Source: an uncultured Bacilli bacterium (GTDB taxonomy: Bacteria > Bacillota_I > Bacilli_A > RF39 > UBA660). Taken from it: DNA of 58,042 bases. Made by a program: the position numbers and the translations under genes. The stretch is taken from contig CAKOLH010000007.1 of assembly GCA_934096105.1 (NCBI GenBank), forward strand, positions 1-58,042, written 5' to 3'. Every line of letters starts with the position of its first letter. Position 1 is the stretch's first letter. Below are positions 25,501 through 33,923 of the stretch, in pieces. The notes beneath the pieces were generated by a model. The model saw only the letters and a list, made by a program, of their open reading frames with translations. It had not been told where the DNA came from and ran no database searches.

Positions 25501-26382
25501 TTAATCTATATTTATAAGTTCGTAATTACTATTACCAAATCCTATTGAAGCTGCGGCATCAATTATATGTGCGCCTTGTCTTGATTCTATTCTTTCTATT
25601 AGATGGTTTTTTCCTTTATCACTACTATTATAGACTAAATCTAGGCAAGCTTTATCTATAGCTACTGGATCAGTACTTGCTAGAATACCGATATCTTCCA
25701 TACAAGGATCTTCTGCTTTAGCGCAGCAATCACAATCTACACTCATATTTTTCATTACATTAATATAAGCAATATTTCCTTTGAATTTATTATGTACTAC
25801 TGAGGCTGCATCTGCCATCGACTCGATAAATTTTTCTTGACTTGGAATATTATTCCATAAATCATTCATATCGGTTGTTTTACCAGCAGTATGGATATAG
25901 GTTTTTCCTCCACTTGAAGCAAAACCTATTGATAATTGTTTAAGGGCTCCGCCAAAGCCTCCCATTGGATGACCTTTGAAGTGAGATAATACTAGAATAC
26001 TATCGTAATTATTTATATGTTTTCCTACATAATCTTTTTTGATTATTTTACCATTCGGTATATCTAAAGTAGTATCTCCTTCACTATCCATAATATCTAC
26101 TTTATAATATTTATCCCATTCATGTTCTTTCATTAATTCTTTATGTTTTTCGGTAGTATTTCTTGCTCCATCATAAGCTGTATTACACTCTATTACGATG
26201 CCTCCCACTTTATCTATTAATTCTTTCATAAATTCTGGTCTTAGATAATTTTGATTACCTTTTTCTCCTGAATGTAATTTTACTCCAACATTTCCTTTTA
26301 ATTCTATACCTAGTGCTTCATATATTTTTACTAATGATTCACTAGTTATTTCTTTTGTAAAATATACTTTACTTTTATTCAT
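25501..26382 (-). CDS. DUF362 domain protein with a Cys cluster
   Basis: 293 residues. DUF362 features are G-V-K-L-H-S-G-E-K-G-N, N-T-A-Y-D-G-A-R, S-H-F-K-G-H-P-M-G-G-F-G-G-A-L-K-Q and S-T-D-P-V-A-I-D-K-A-C-L-D. A Cys cluster C-D-C-C-A-K-A-E-D-P-C lies near residues 220-230 and may bind a metal or FeS centre. Many relatives carry a separate ferredoxin domain, which is absent here. The biochemical role is unknown. GGAG precedes the ATG. Confidence 0.85.
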   Translation of the reverse strand: MNKSKVYFTKEITSESLVKIYEALGIELKGNVGVKLHSGEKGNQNYLRPEFMKELIDKVGGIVIECNTAYDGARNTTEKHKELMKEHEWDKYYKVDIMDSEGDTTLDIPNGKIIKKDYVGKHINNYDSILVLSHFKGHPMGGFGGALKQLSIGFASSGGKTYIHTAGKTTDMNDLWNNIPSQEKFIESMADAASVVHNKFKGNIAYINVMKNMSVDCDCCAKAEDPCMEDIGILASTDPVAIDKACLDLVYNSSDKGKNHLIERIESRQGAHIIDAAASIGFGNSNYELINID

Positions 26383-26459
26383 GTTAACAATCTCCTTTAT
26401 CTATATTTAGATTATAACATATTACTAAATGTTTATACAAGTGTTTTATTTTTTATATT

Positions 26460-26557
26460 CAGTTCAAGCCTTACTATGTAAGTCTTTCACTGCTATATTA
26501 AGCCTAATTCTTAGTCTTAATATAATATATCTACATATCTATTATATATAAGCTATA
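26460..26557 (-). repeat. Two-hairpin element, copy H (with leader)
   Basis: Minus strand: leader GCTTATATATAATAGATATG, 8 nt, then hairpin 1 TTATATTAAG...CTTAATATAG (26493-26525) with loop ACTAAGAATTAGG. Abutting hairpin 2 is CAGT-GA-AAG...CTT-GA-ACTG (26460-26492), with tandem G-A/A-G opposites in the stem and loop ACTTACATAGTAAGG. Confidence 0.78.
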
Positions 26558-26565
26558 ATTATATA

Positions 26566-26597
26566 CTAAAAGAAAGATATTAGTTATACCTTTCTTA
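26566..26597 (-). terminator. Intrinsic terminator of the second BspA-like gene
   Basis: CTAAAAGAAAG pairs with CTTTCTTAG around a long AT loop; the minus-strand transcript runs into CTTTTAG. Weaker than the terminator of the paralogue. Confidence 0.5.
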
Positions 26598-28322
26598 GTT
26601 ATTACTTTTATATGTTAAATATCCGGTAGTATAGTTAGCCATGCTTACATCTGCTTTAGTACCATCAAATGGTACTGCACCTTGTAGTGAACCGCATCCT
26701 AGAAACATCATTGATGAACTAGTTACTTTGTCAGTATTCCACAAATCAGACACATATATAGTTTTTAGTTTATTACTTCTGATACCTCTAAACATCATCA
26801 TCATGCTGGTAACATTACTTGTATCAAAGCTGGATAAATCTAATGTCTCTAATGAAATATGATTATAAAACATTTCATACATAGTGGTTACTTTACTAGT
26901 ATTAAAACTGGTTACATTTAAGTTAGATAATTGTTTACAATTGCTAAACATATTTTGCATAGTAGTTACATTGCTTGTATCAAAGTTTGATAAATCTAGT
27001 TCTGTTACCGATAAGCCATTAAACATCAATGCCATTGTTGTCACTTTTGATGTATCAAACATTGATACATCTAACTCTTTTAGACTTGAACAGCTGCCAA
27101 ACATTTGCTCCATATTGGTAACATTGCTTGTATTGAAACTTGATAAATCTATGCTTTCTAACTTAGAACATTCAAAAAACATATAAGACATCGTTGTTAC
27201 ACTTGCAGTATTAAAATTAGATAAATCTAACTTTATTATATTAGAACATTCTGCAAACATATTTTTCATATCTGTTACTTTACTTGTGTTAAAGCTCGAT
27301 AAATCTAAAGTTGTTAGACCAGAGCATCCATAAAACATACCATTCATACTGGTAACATTGCTAGTATTAAAGTTAGATAAATCTATTGTTTTAAGGCCTG
27401 AACTTTTATAGAACATCCTAGACATATTAGTTATGTATGAAGTATCTAACTTTGATAAATCTAGTTTTTCTATGTTAGTTAAATATGCAAACATACCTGA
27501 AGCATTAGTTCCTGTTTGCAATACTCCATTCTCTCCACCTATCCACATATCATACATTGTTTTTGTTGTACTTCCAGTTGTTACTTGTTTTGGTGTATAC
27601 CATAGCATTACTGTTCCATCTTGATTTTGTGATATATCTTTTGATACTACTCCTTCTGTATCTGGTACTGTATTATCTTCAGCGATAGTTAGTGATTGTA
27701 TTTCTTCTCTCATTACTTCGGTATTAAAGAACTTTGATGTACTAGTACTTGGATTATCTGGAGTAGTTATTACATTTTCTTTATATATTGCTCCTCCTCC
27801 TGAACCCCATAGTTTAAATAAGAAGTTCTTTCCGGCCATTGTACCTGGATTATCGACATTACCATCTATATAAATATATATAGTGTAAGTATCTTTACTA
27901 CTATTTAATACTTGATTAGAAAGTAGTGTTATAGTATCTCCTTCTTTACTATTAGAAAAATTTCCTTTTACTACCGGATCAGTTTCATTATTTTTATATA
28001 ATTCATAGACAAAAGAAGATTCTGCTAGTTCTGTAGGAAAAGTAGTTAACTCTAAATATAGATTCATAGTTACATCTCTATTACAAGTACTATTCTTTTT
28101 TACTTCAATATCTTTTATAGTTCCTTCTTCTTTAGTTAGTACTGGCACTATATCTACACCATTTATCGTAGAGCCGCCAGCAAAGGTAACAGTAGGAGTA
28201 CATACATTTAAACTAACTAGAGCATTAGTACTACTCTTCCATATATAATAAGCAAAACTACTACTTACTGATAAAACTAATACTACTATTTCTAATATCA
28301 TATATAACTTATATTTATTCAT
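26595..28322 (-). CDS. BspA-like (DUF285 repeat) surface protein, longer paralogue
   Basis: 575 residues. Signal peptide (about 1-25), then a TasA/camelysin-like beta domain (about 25-185), a spacer, and about ten repeats of 24 residues with the consensus L-D-L-S-S-F-N-T-S-N-V-T-N-M-x-x-M-F-x-x-C (about 275-545). No LPXTG sorting signal is seen, so attachment or secretion mode is uncertain. Several repeats are near-identical in DNA, so repeat number could change by recombination. It is controlled by the same promoter/leader-ORF/terminator module as the 19637-20998 gene. Confidence 0.87.
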   Translation of the reverse strand: MNKYKLYMILEIVVLVLSVSSSFAYYIWKSSTNALVSLNVCTPTVTFAGGSTINGVDIVPVLTKEEGTIKDIEVKKNSTCNRDVTMNLYLELTTFPTELAESSFVYELYKNNETDPVVKGNFSNSKEGDTITLLSNQVLNSSKDTYTIYIYIDGNVDNPGTMAGKNFLFKLWGSGGGAIYKENVITTPDNPSTSTSKFFNTEVMREEIQSLTIAEDNTVPDTEGVVSKDISQNQDGTVMLWYTPKQVTTGSTTKTMYDMWIGGENGVLQTGTNASGMFAYLTNIEKLDLSKLDTSYITNMSRMFYKSSGLKTIDLSNFNTSNVTSMNGMFYGCSGLTTLDLSSFNTSKVTDMKNMFAECSNIIKLDLSNFNTASVTTMSYMFFECSKLESIDLSSFNTSNVTNMEQMFGSCSSLKELDVSMFDTSKVTTMALMFNGLSVTELDLSNFDTSNVTTMQNMFSNCKQLSNLNVTSFNTSKVTTMYEMFYNHISLETLDLSSFDTSNVTSMMMMFRGIRSNKLKTIYVSDLWNTDKVTSSSMMFLGCGSLQGAVPFDGTKADVSMANYTTGYLTYKSNN

Positions 28323-28349
28323 TCTAATACCTCTTTTCTATAATACAAA

Positions 28350-28400
28350 AAAGACTATAAAGAAAGACTAATATTTCTATTAGTTTTCCTTATAGTCTTT
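28350..28400 (-). terminator. Attenuator-like terminator before the second BspA-like gene
   Basis: On the minus strand AAAGACTATAA pairs with TTATAGTCTTT, enclosing ACTAATA/TATTAGT, followed by TTTTTTG. Most of it is coding sequence of the 28355-28483 leader ORF. Confidence 0.78.
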
Positions 28401-28483
28401 ATACTATTTATTATAATATTAGAATTTACAAGCCCCCCTCCAATTAACAAATAGTTAACATTTTTAATTACTACTTTATTCAT
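28355..28483 (-). CDS. 42-residue leader ORF upstream of the second BspA-like gene
   Basis: Begins M-N-K-V-V-I-K-N-V-N-Y-L-L-I-G-G and ends K-T-N-R-N-I-S-L-S-L-stop, the same ends as the 21026-21172 ORF. GGAGG is 8 nt before the ATG. The stop codon falls in the 3' arm of the terminator, so translation and hairpin formation are mutually exclusive. Conservation of both peptide ends, with a variable middle, suggests either duplication or selection on the RNA arms. Confidence 0.68.
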   Translation of the reverse strand: MNKVVIKNVNYLLIGGGLVNSNIIINSIKTIRKTNRNISLSL

Positions 28484-28624
28484 AAGAAGGGCCTCCTTTC
28501 TTTGTTGATTTGCGAATTATTTAGTATTTTCCCTATAGTTAACCCTATGCAAATCATATCTATTTACCTTACATATAAAATAATACCATAAGTAATTATA
28601 TTTTACAATAATTTTAGATAAATA

Positions 28625-28858
28625 TTATATTTTCTTTACTCTTTTTAGTTCTTCATTATTATCTTCATAACCATAATCTATATTACAATTTTCTATATCC
28701 CAAGATATTTGTGAAGATATTCTTTCATATTCTATTTCAAGTGTAGTTAATTTTTCTCTTAATTCATTACTAAAATTACCTTTTTTTATTGATATTCTAA
28801 GTTCAAAAATTTTTCTTTCTAAGTCATAAAACTCTTTTAATGTATACTTTTTCTTCAT
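28625..28858 (-). CDS. Small coiled-coil protein, unknown function
   Basis: 77 residues, predominantly charged helix (heptad-like, residues 5-60) with an acidic C-terminal part and no membrane segment. It lies 33 bp after yneF on the same strand. A weak ribosome site (AAAGGA) precedes the ATG. No family recognised; it may be the last gene of the tkt-sirA-yneF transcript. Confidence 0.55.
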   Translation of the reverse strand: MKKKYTLKEFYDLERKIFELRISIKKGNFSNELREKLTTLEIEYERISSQISWDIENCNIDYGYEDNNEELKRVKKI

Positions 28859-28891
28859 ACTATCCTTTCATATTAAAACAAAATGAATAAA

Positions 28892-29107
28892 TTACATGAA
28901 CTTATTCATCTGTTTCATCATTTGATTAACTTGTTTTTGTGATGGAGTTCTTCCCATCTGACTCATCATTGTTTTAATCATTTGTTCATTTATAGGTGGA
29001 TTTTTCTTTAATTCTTTTTTCATTAATTTTCTAGCCACTAGAAAACCTATTACTGCTCCTAGTAGAAGACCACCTAAGGCATATAATAAATCCCATAACC
29101 ATTGCAT
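28892..29107 (-). CDS. yneF: YneF-like membrane protein (UPF0154)
   Basis: 71 residues. One N-terminal membrane helix with a Gly-rich face (LGGLLLGAVIGFLVARKLM), then the conserved N-P-P-I-N-E-Q-M-I-K-T-M-M-S-Q-M-G-R-T-P-S-Q-K-Q-V-N-Q-M. The family is restricted to Firmicutes and its function is unknown. In B. subtilis yneF lies by sirA (yneE) and tkt, the same order as here. Confidence 0.92.
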   Translation of the reverse strand: MQWLWDLLYALGGLLLGAVIGFLVARKLMKKELKKNPPINEQMIKTMMSQMGRTPSQKQVNQMMKQMNKFM

Positions 29108-29158
29108 GTTATATCCCTCCTTAAGATAATTTTACTATTAAATTAGTATTTTGTAAAG

Positions 29159-29596
29159 TTATTTTACTAATTCTACACTACTCTTCTTATTATATAATTT
29201 ACATAACCAAAAATAATCCATGTTTTCAAAGTCACAAACAAATAAATTATTATTATAATTATTTAGGTATTTAAAGAATATAGAATAATTATTCTCTGTA
29301 ATTAATTTTATATTATAATTATTTATTTGAAGTGTACTATTCTCACTAGTATTTAAGTTATGCTTATTACCATTTCTTTTATAACCATATTTTAATTTGA
29401 ACTCATAATATATATATTCATTTAACATTATTTTATTAAAAGGAACTGCTACTGTTTCGAAATTTCTATAAGTACTTAGACTATCATAGCTCTTAGAATA
29501 ATATATTTCTTCAAATATTTTATACATCTTAAATGGTTTATTTTTATACATATAACTAAAATATCTATTAACATTAAAAATATAGTATGTTCTCAT
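29159..29596 (-). CDS. sirA: SirA-like sporulation inhibitor of DNA replication
   Basis: 145 residues, close to the 148 of B. subtilis SirA (YneE). The start M-R-T-Y-Y-I-F-N-V-N-R-Y-F and the end F-F-K-Y-L-N-N-Y...L-F-V-C-D-F-E-N-M-D-Y-F-W-L align by eye with the SirA ends (H-Y-Y-T-Y-L-I-K, and the later F-F-E-V-L, L-A-F-D-F, Y-G-W-L). It lies between tkt and yneF exactly as in Bacillus. SirA binds DnaA domain I and blocks re-initiation at the onset of sporulation. Overall similarity is low, so the call rests on position plus end motifs. Confidence 0.72.
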   Translation of the reverse strand: MRTYYIFNVNRYFSYMYKNKPFKMYKIFEEIYYSKSYDSLSTYRNFETVAVPFNKIMLNEYIYYEFKLKYGYKRNGNKHNLNTSENSTLQINNYNIKLITENNYSIFFKYLNNYNNNLFVCDFENMDYFWLCKLYNKKSSVELVK

Positions 29597-29645
29597 AATA
29601 TCACCATAGTAATATTAACATACTATATTTATATATTTTGTCGAA

Positions 29646-31610
29646 TTATAAACTATTTTTTATTCTTATAATTATATTAGTTAAATCAAGTTCATAATAT
29701 GATAGTACTTCTTCTTCAGTGCCTGTTCTTCCAAAGTCAGTTACTCCGATAAAGTCATCTTGATTTACTAAACGATACCAGTTTGGATCGTTAGATAGTT
29801 CTAGAGCCATTCTTCTATATCCACGAGGTAAGACTTGTTCTTGATAATCTTTATCTTGTTTTAGGAATAAACTTAAGTTTGGCATTGAAACTACTCTTGC
29901 TTCAATGTAGTTTTTTAGTAGTTCATCTTTTATTTTCATAGCTAGTTCTACTTCAGAACCAGTAGCTATTAGAATAAGATCTAGTCTAGTTCTTACTTCA
30001 CTTATTATATAACCTCCACGTAAGGTCTTTTCTGAACTAGTATGTTTCATAGTTTCATTATGGCCTTTAGGTAATACTAAAGCACTAGGTTTTCCTTCTT
30101 TTAAAATATAATTCCAACTACCTATTAATTCTTTATAATCTGCTGGTCTAAAGACATTAAGTCCTGGTATATTTCTCAAATTACCTAATTCTTCAATCGG
30201 CTCATGAGTCATACCCTCTTGACCCGCTCTTACACTATCATGAGTAAAGATATAAGTTACTGGTAGTTTCATCATTGAGGACATTCTTATCTCAGGTATC
30301 ATTTTGTCCGCTAGAGCTAAGTAAGTACTACCAAAGCTTCTTATATTAGTAAGAGCAAGACCATTCATTATAGCTCCCATTAGAGATTCTCTTACACCAA
30401 AGTTAATATTTCTGCCAGCATTTTCATCATAAGTAAATTCTTTCTTACCTTTTAGATAAGTCTTAGTACTACATACCATATCAGAACTTCCACCCATAAA
30501 ATTAGGTATGAATGATGCTATAACATTCATTATTTGGTAGTTTATATCACGCATAGCTTTATCTTCGAATATTTTACTAGTATCAATAACTGCTGCTATA
30601 TCAAGAATTATCTTATCATTTTCTATTACTAAGTTAAGATTATCTTTCTCACTATCAGTAGCATTAGCAATATACATTTCATATTCACTATACCATTCTC
30701 TATAATAGTCATCAGTTCCTTCTTTAATAAATTTTAATAAGTTATTTCTTGCCTCTTCATCAAAAGCAAACTCGCCAGTTCCTTTTAACTCTGCACGTAT
30801 ATTATTTAAATCTTCTAATTCTAAATTAGAATGTATTTTATTTGTTCCTTCGTATTTTGAATGTACTCCAAGTACAGTATTAATCTTGATAATTGTAGGT
30901 TTATTACTCTTCTTAGCTTTTTCTATAGCATTAGATATTTCACTAACTGACTCGCCATTTCTTACTTCAAGAGTATTCCAGTTCATACTCTTAAATCTAT
31001 CTAGAACATTCTCATCAAATGTTTTATCAGTACTACCATCAGCAGTCATTTCATTAGAATCATATAATACTATTAAATTATCTAAAGATAATGTTCCCGC
31101 TAGTGAAGCTGCTTCATAGGATATTCCTTCCATCATATCACCTTCAGAACATATACAGTAGATATTATAATCAAATAATGGATTCTTCTTTCTATTAAAA
31201 GTAGCTGCTAGATACCTTTCTCCTATTGACATACCTACGGAAGTAGCTAGACCTTCTCCTGGTAAACCAGTAGTACACTCTATTCTACCATTTAAATCAT
31301 ATTCAGGATAAGCTGATAATGGTGATGTTATTCTTCTATAATTTTTTAATTCTTCTAATGAATAGTCATCTAAACAATAGAATAAACTAGCATATAAAAG
31401 AGCAGAAGCATGTCCTGAAGATAATACTAATCTATCTCTATTACACCAAGCTTTTCTTTCTAAATCAAACTTTAAATGATATGCTAATAGTGTATACATA
31501 GTTGGAGCTAAATCTAAGACTATTCCAGGATAACCTGAACCTGCAGTATTTATCATATCAAGTGATAATAGTCTTATATCGTTAATAATTCTTTTTTCAT
31601 TTAGTTTCAT
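29646..31610 (-). CDS. tkt: Transketolase
   Basis: 654 residues, usual length. ThDP-binding G-H-A-S-A-L-L-Y and C-S-E-G-D-M-M-E-G-I-S-Y-E-A-A, then N-F-G-V-R-E-S-L-M-G-A and T-H-D-S-V-R-A-G-Q-E-G-M-T-H-E-P-I. It transfers two-carbon units between pentose-phosphate intermediates; with the phosphoketolase it channels sugars to acetyl-P. It is followed by sirA and yneF, the conserved Bacilli cluster. Confidence 0.96.
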   Translation of the reverse strand: MKLNEKRIINDIRLLSLDMINTAGSGYPGIVLDLAPTMYTLLAYHLKFDLERKAWCNRDRLVLSSGHASALLYASLFYCLDDYSLEELKNYRRITSPLSAYPEYDLNGRIECTTGLPGEGLATSVGMSIGERYLAATFNRKKNPLFDYNIYCICSEGDMMEGISYEAASLAGTLSLDNLIVLYDSNEMTADGSTDKTFDENVLDRFKSMNWNTLEVRNGESVSEISNAIEKAKKSNKPTIIKINTVLGVHSKYEGTNKIHSNLELEDLNNIRAELKGTGEFAFDEEARNNLLKFIKEGTDDYYREWYSEYEMYIANATDSEKDNLNLVIENDKIILDIAAVIDTSKIFEDKAMRDINYQIMNVIASFIPNFMGGSSDMVCSTKTYLKGKKEFTYDENAGRNINFGVRESLMGAIMNGLALTNIRSFGSTYLALADKMIPEIRMSSMMKLPVTYIFTHDSVRAGQEGMTHEPIEELGNLRNIPGLNVFRPADYKELIGSWNYILKEGKPSALVLPKGHNETMKHTSSEKTLRGGYIISEVRTRLDLILIATGSEVELAMKIKDELLKNYIEARVVSMPNLSLFLKQDKDYQEQVLPRGYRRMALELSNDPNWYRLVNQDDFIGVTDFGRTGTEEEVLSYYELDLTNIIIRIKNSL

Positions 31611-31670
31611 ATTTATTACCTACCTTACAAGTTAATTATAAGAAATATAGTGAAAAATGTCAATAAAAAA

Positions 31671-31692
31671 GAAGATTAGCTTAGTAATCTTC
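31671..31692 (-). terminator. Intrinsic terminator after the zinc-ribbon membrane protein
   Basis: GAAGATTA GCTTAG TAATCTTC; on the minus strand it is followed by TTTTTTATTG. Confidence 0.8.
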
Positions 31693-31715
31693 CTATACTT
31701 TACACTCTTTAAATG

Positions 31716-32147
31716 TTATTTAACTATTTCTACTTTTATCTTTTCATTTCTATGACATCTTACTTCAAACTTATTACTACACTTAGGACATTTAACAGTA
31801 TGTTTTCCTTTTTTAAGTGGTAATCTAATCTTCTGCCTACAATTAGGGCATTTCTTATACATATAAGTATTTCGATCTTTATATTTCTTTTTATTATAAT
31901 TATATGTACTTAATATCTTATTCTTTATCTTTAAATACATATCATTTTCTTTTCTTCTTTGATATATATTTTTAGATAATACTCTATATAACATTATAAT
32001 TATAAGTAATACTTCTATTACAGCAATTATTTTGCTTCTTATAAAGATATTTATTAGTATTAGAATAGTATATATAACTAATAATACTTTATATAAGTCA
32101 TCTATTCCATATCTTCCTATCATAAAAGTTCTAAGTTTATTATTCAT
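31716..32147 (-). CDS. Membrane protein with C-terminal zinc ribbon
   Basis: 143 residues. Two N-terminal membrane helices (about 20-60), a basic linker, then a four-Cys ribbon C-P-N-C...C-P-K-C (about 98-120) and a positively charged tail. It lies 3 bp after serS and is presumably co-transcribed. Such ribbon-plus-membrane proteins are common hypotheticals in low-GC gut Firmicutes. Function unknown. Confidence 0.7.
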   Translation of the reverse strand: MNNKLRTFMIGRYGIDDLYKVLLVIYTILILINIFIRSKIIAVIEVLLIIIMLYRVLSKNIYQRRKENDMYLKIKNKILSTYNYNKKKYKDRNTYMYKKCPNCRQKIRLPLKKGKHTVKCPKCSNKFEVRCHRNEKIKVEIVK

Positions 32148-32150
32148 AAT

Positions 32151-33437
32151 TTATCTCTTTGCTTCTATTCTTTCTTTACCACCCATATATGGTCTTAATA
32201 CTTCTGGTATGATAACACTACCATCCTCTTGATAATGCTGCTCTAGAATAGCAATAAGAGATCTAGGACTAGCTACTACTGTATTATTTAATGTAGCTAG
32301 ATATTTATTACCATTTTCAGTTTTCATCCTTATTCCTAGTCTTCTAGCTTGAGCATCTCCTAGAGTAGAACACGAACCAACTTCAAAGTATTTCTTCTGT
32401 CTAGGACTCCATGCTTCAATATCACATGATTTTACTTTAAGATCTGCTAAATCACCTGAACAACATTCTAGAGTTCTAACTGATACATCTAGACTTCTAA
32501 AGAATTCAACGGTATAAGACCACATCTTATTATACCAATCCATAGCATCTTCTGGTTTACATAGAACAACCATCTCTTGTTTTTCAAATTGATGTACTCT
32601 ATATACTCCTCTTTCTTCAATGCCGTGAGCTCCTACTTCTTTTCTAAAACATGGTGAGTATGAAGTCATAGCTATTGGTAATTTACTTTCATCTATTAGT
32701 TGTCCTTTAAATCTACCAATCATACTATGTTCTGAAGTACCTATTAAGTATAAGTCTTCATTTTCAATCTTATACATCATAGCATCCATCTCTTCAAAAG
32801 ACATAACACCATTTACAACATCACTTCTTATCATAAATGGAGGTATGCAGTAAGTAAAGCCTTTGTTTATCATAAAGTCTCTAGCATAGGCAATGGTGGC
32901 TTCATGTAATCTGGCTATGTCTCCGATTAGATAGTAGAAACCATTACCACTAGTTCTACCTGCACTATCTTTATCAATACCATTTAATCTTTCCATTATG
33001 TCAGCATGATGTGGTATTTCATAATCTGGTACAAATGGTTCTCCAAATCTTTCTATTTCAACATTCTCACTATCATCTTTACCAATAGGTACTGAACTAT
33101 CAATAATATTTGGTATCTTCATCATTCTTTCTTTTATTTGATCTTCAAGTGAAGCTTCTTCTTTTTCTAATTCAGGTATTCTACTCTTTATTTCAGATAC
33201 TTCTTCTTTTACTTTATTGGCCTCATCTAACTTTTTATCACGCATTAAAAGACCAATTTCTTTACTTAAAGTATTTACCTTACTTCTTGCTTCATCTGCT
33301 TCTGTTCTAATAGCACGATACTTAACATCCATATCGTATACTTCATCCACTAGAGGAAGCTTTTTGTCTTGAAATTTCTTCTTAATATTTTCCTTTACTA
33401 AATCCCTATTTGTTCTTATTAAATTAATATCTATCAT
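32151..33437 (-). CDS. serS: Seryl-tRNA synthetase
   Basis: 428 residues. N-terminal tRNA-binding coiled coil (about 30-100) and a class II catalytic core: motif 2 F-R-K-E-V-G-A-H-G-I-E-E-R-G-V-Y-R-V-H-Q-F, L-I-G-T-S-E-H, and motif 3 L-N-N-T-V-V-A-S-P-R-S-L-I-A-I-L-E. It charges tRNA-Ser. It is preceded 2 bp upstream by a DUF1653 gene; both lie behind the T-box leader at 33690-33886. Confidence 0.97.
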   Translation of the reverse strand: MIDINLIRTNRDLVKENIKKKFQDKKLPLVDEVYDMDVKYRAIRTEADEARSKVNTLSKEIGLLMRDKKLDEANKVKEEVSEIKSRIPELEKEEASLEDQIKERMMKIPNIIDSSVPIGKDDSENVEIERFGEPFVPDYEIPHHADIMERLNGIDKDSAGRTSGNGFYYLIGDIARLHEATIAYARDFMINKGFTYCIPPFMIRSDVVNGVMSFEEMDAMMYKIENEDLYLIGTSEHSMIGRFKGQLIDESKLPIAMTSYSPCFRKEVGAHGIEERGVYRVHQFEKQEMVVLCKPEDAMDWYNKMWSYTVEFFRSLDVSVRTLECCSGDLADLKVKSCDIEAWSPRQKKYFEVGSCSTLGDAQARRLGIRMKTENGNKYLATLNNTVVASPRSLIAILEQHYQEDGSVIIPEVLRPYMGGKERIEAKR

Positions 33438-33439
33438 TT

Positions 33440-33670
33440 TTATCCTATCCTTTCAAATCTATATTTTTGCCCAGTAACATTATCACTTCTGGTAGCTATA
33501 TCTTCAGTACTAAGAAACGAGGATATTGGTCTTACCCATAACTTATTATCATGTTTATACACTACCATATCTTCAAGAGTCTCACTATTTGTAGCTATAT
33601 TTATTACTTCCATAATGGAGCCTTTAAAGTGTCTCCACTTACTTCCAATAGGTATTTCTTCAGTACGCAT
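33440..33670 (-). CDS. DUF1653 family protein ahead of serS
   Basis: 76 residues. DUF1653 pattern W-R-H-F-K-G-S-I-M-E-V-I-N-I-A-T-N-S-E-T-L, then V-V-Y-K...L-W-V-R-P-I-S-S-F-L. Function unknown; family members are small SH3-like proteins. The strong AAAGGAGG site is just after the T-box terminator, so the protein should rise with uncharged tRNA together with SerS. Confidence 0.85.
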   Translation of the reverse strand: MRTEEIPIGSKWRHFKGSIMEVINIATNSETLEDMVVYKHDNKLWVRPISSFLSTEDIATRSDNVTGQKYRFERIG

Positions 33671-33689
33671 ATATTCCTCCTTTAAAATA

Positions 33690-33886
33690 AAAGAGAATGG
33701 TACTCATAAGGAGTGCTTACTGCACGGTACCATCCTCTTCTTTTACTTAATTTTGATAACGGTTACTGGCCGGAAATGTTTACATTTCACTCCGAGGTAG
33801 AAACTTATACTTTAACTAATTACTTTTCACCATCCAGTAACTCTCTAAATAATTAAATATATAAATCATGTCCTCATCAACATTTA
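33690..33886 (-). promoter_or_regulatory. T-box riboswitch leader controlling DUF1653-serS
   Basis: On the minus strand the leader begins with the stem I sequence AGAGAG. Then GTTACTGG and CCAGTAAC close stem I, with GATGGTGAAAA between them. The T-box antiterminator sequence GGATGGTACCGTGCA is at 33721-33735, and the competing terminator GAGGATGGTAC...GTACCATTCTC runs into TTTTATTTT (33692-33740). Promoter TTGAAA-16-TATAAT at 33894-33921. The serine specificity is inferred from serS; I could not assign the specifier codon with certainty. Confidence 0.88.
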
Positions 33887-33893
33887 TATCTAG

Positions 33894-33921
33894 ATTATAG
33901 CATAATTTTCAAATATTTCAA
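33894..33921 (-). promoter_or_regulatory. Promoter of the serS T-box transcript
   Basis: Minus strand TTGAAA (33916-33921), 16 bp, TATAAT (33894-33899). Confidence 0.6.
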
Positions 33922-33923
33922 TA

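Noticed and set aside
26641..27186. Plus-strand open frames opposite the BspA-like repeats
   Set aside because: They mirror the repeat codons of the minus-strand gene, lack ribosome sites and have Val/Leu-rich nonsense composition.
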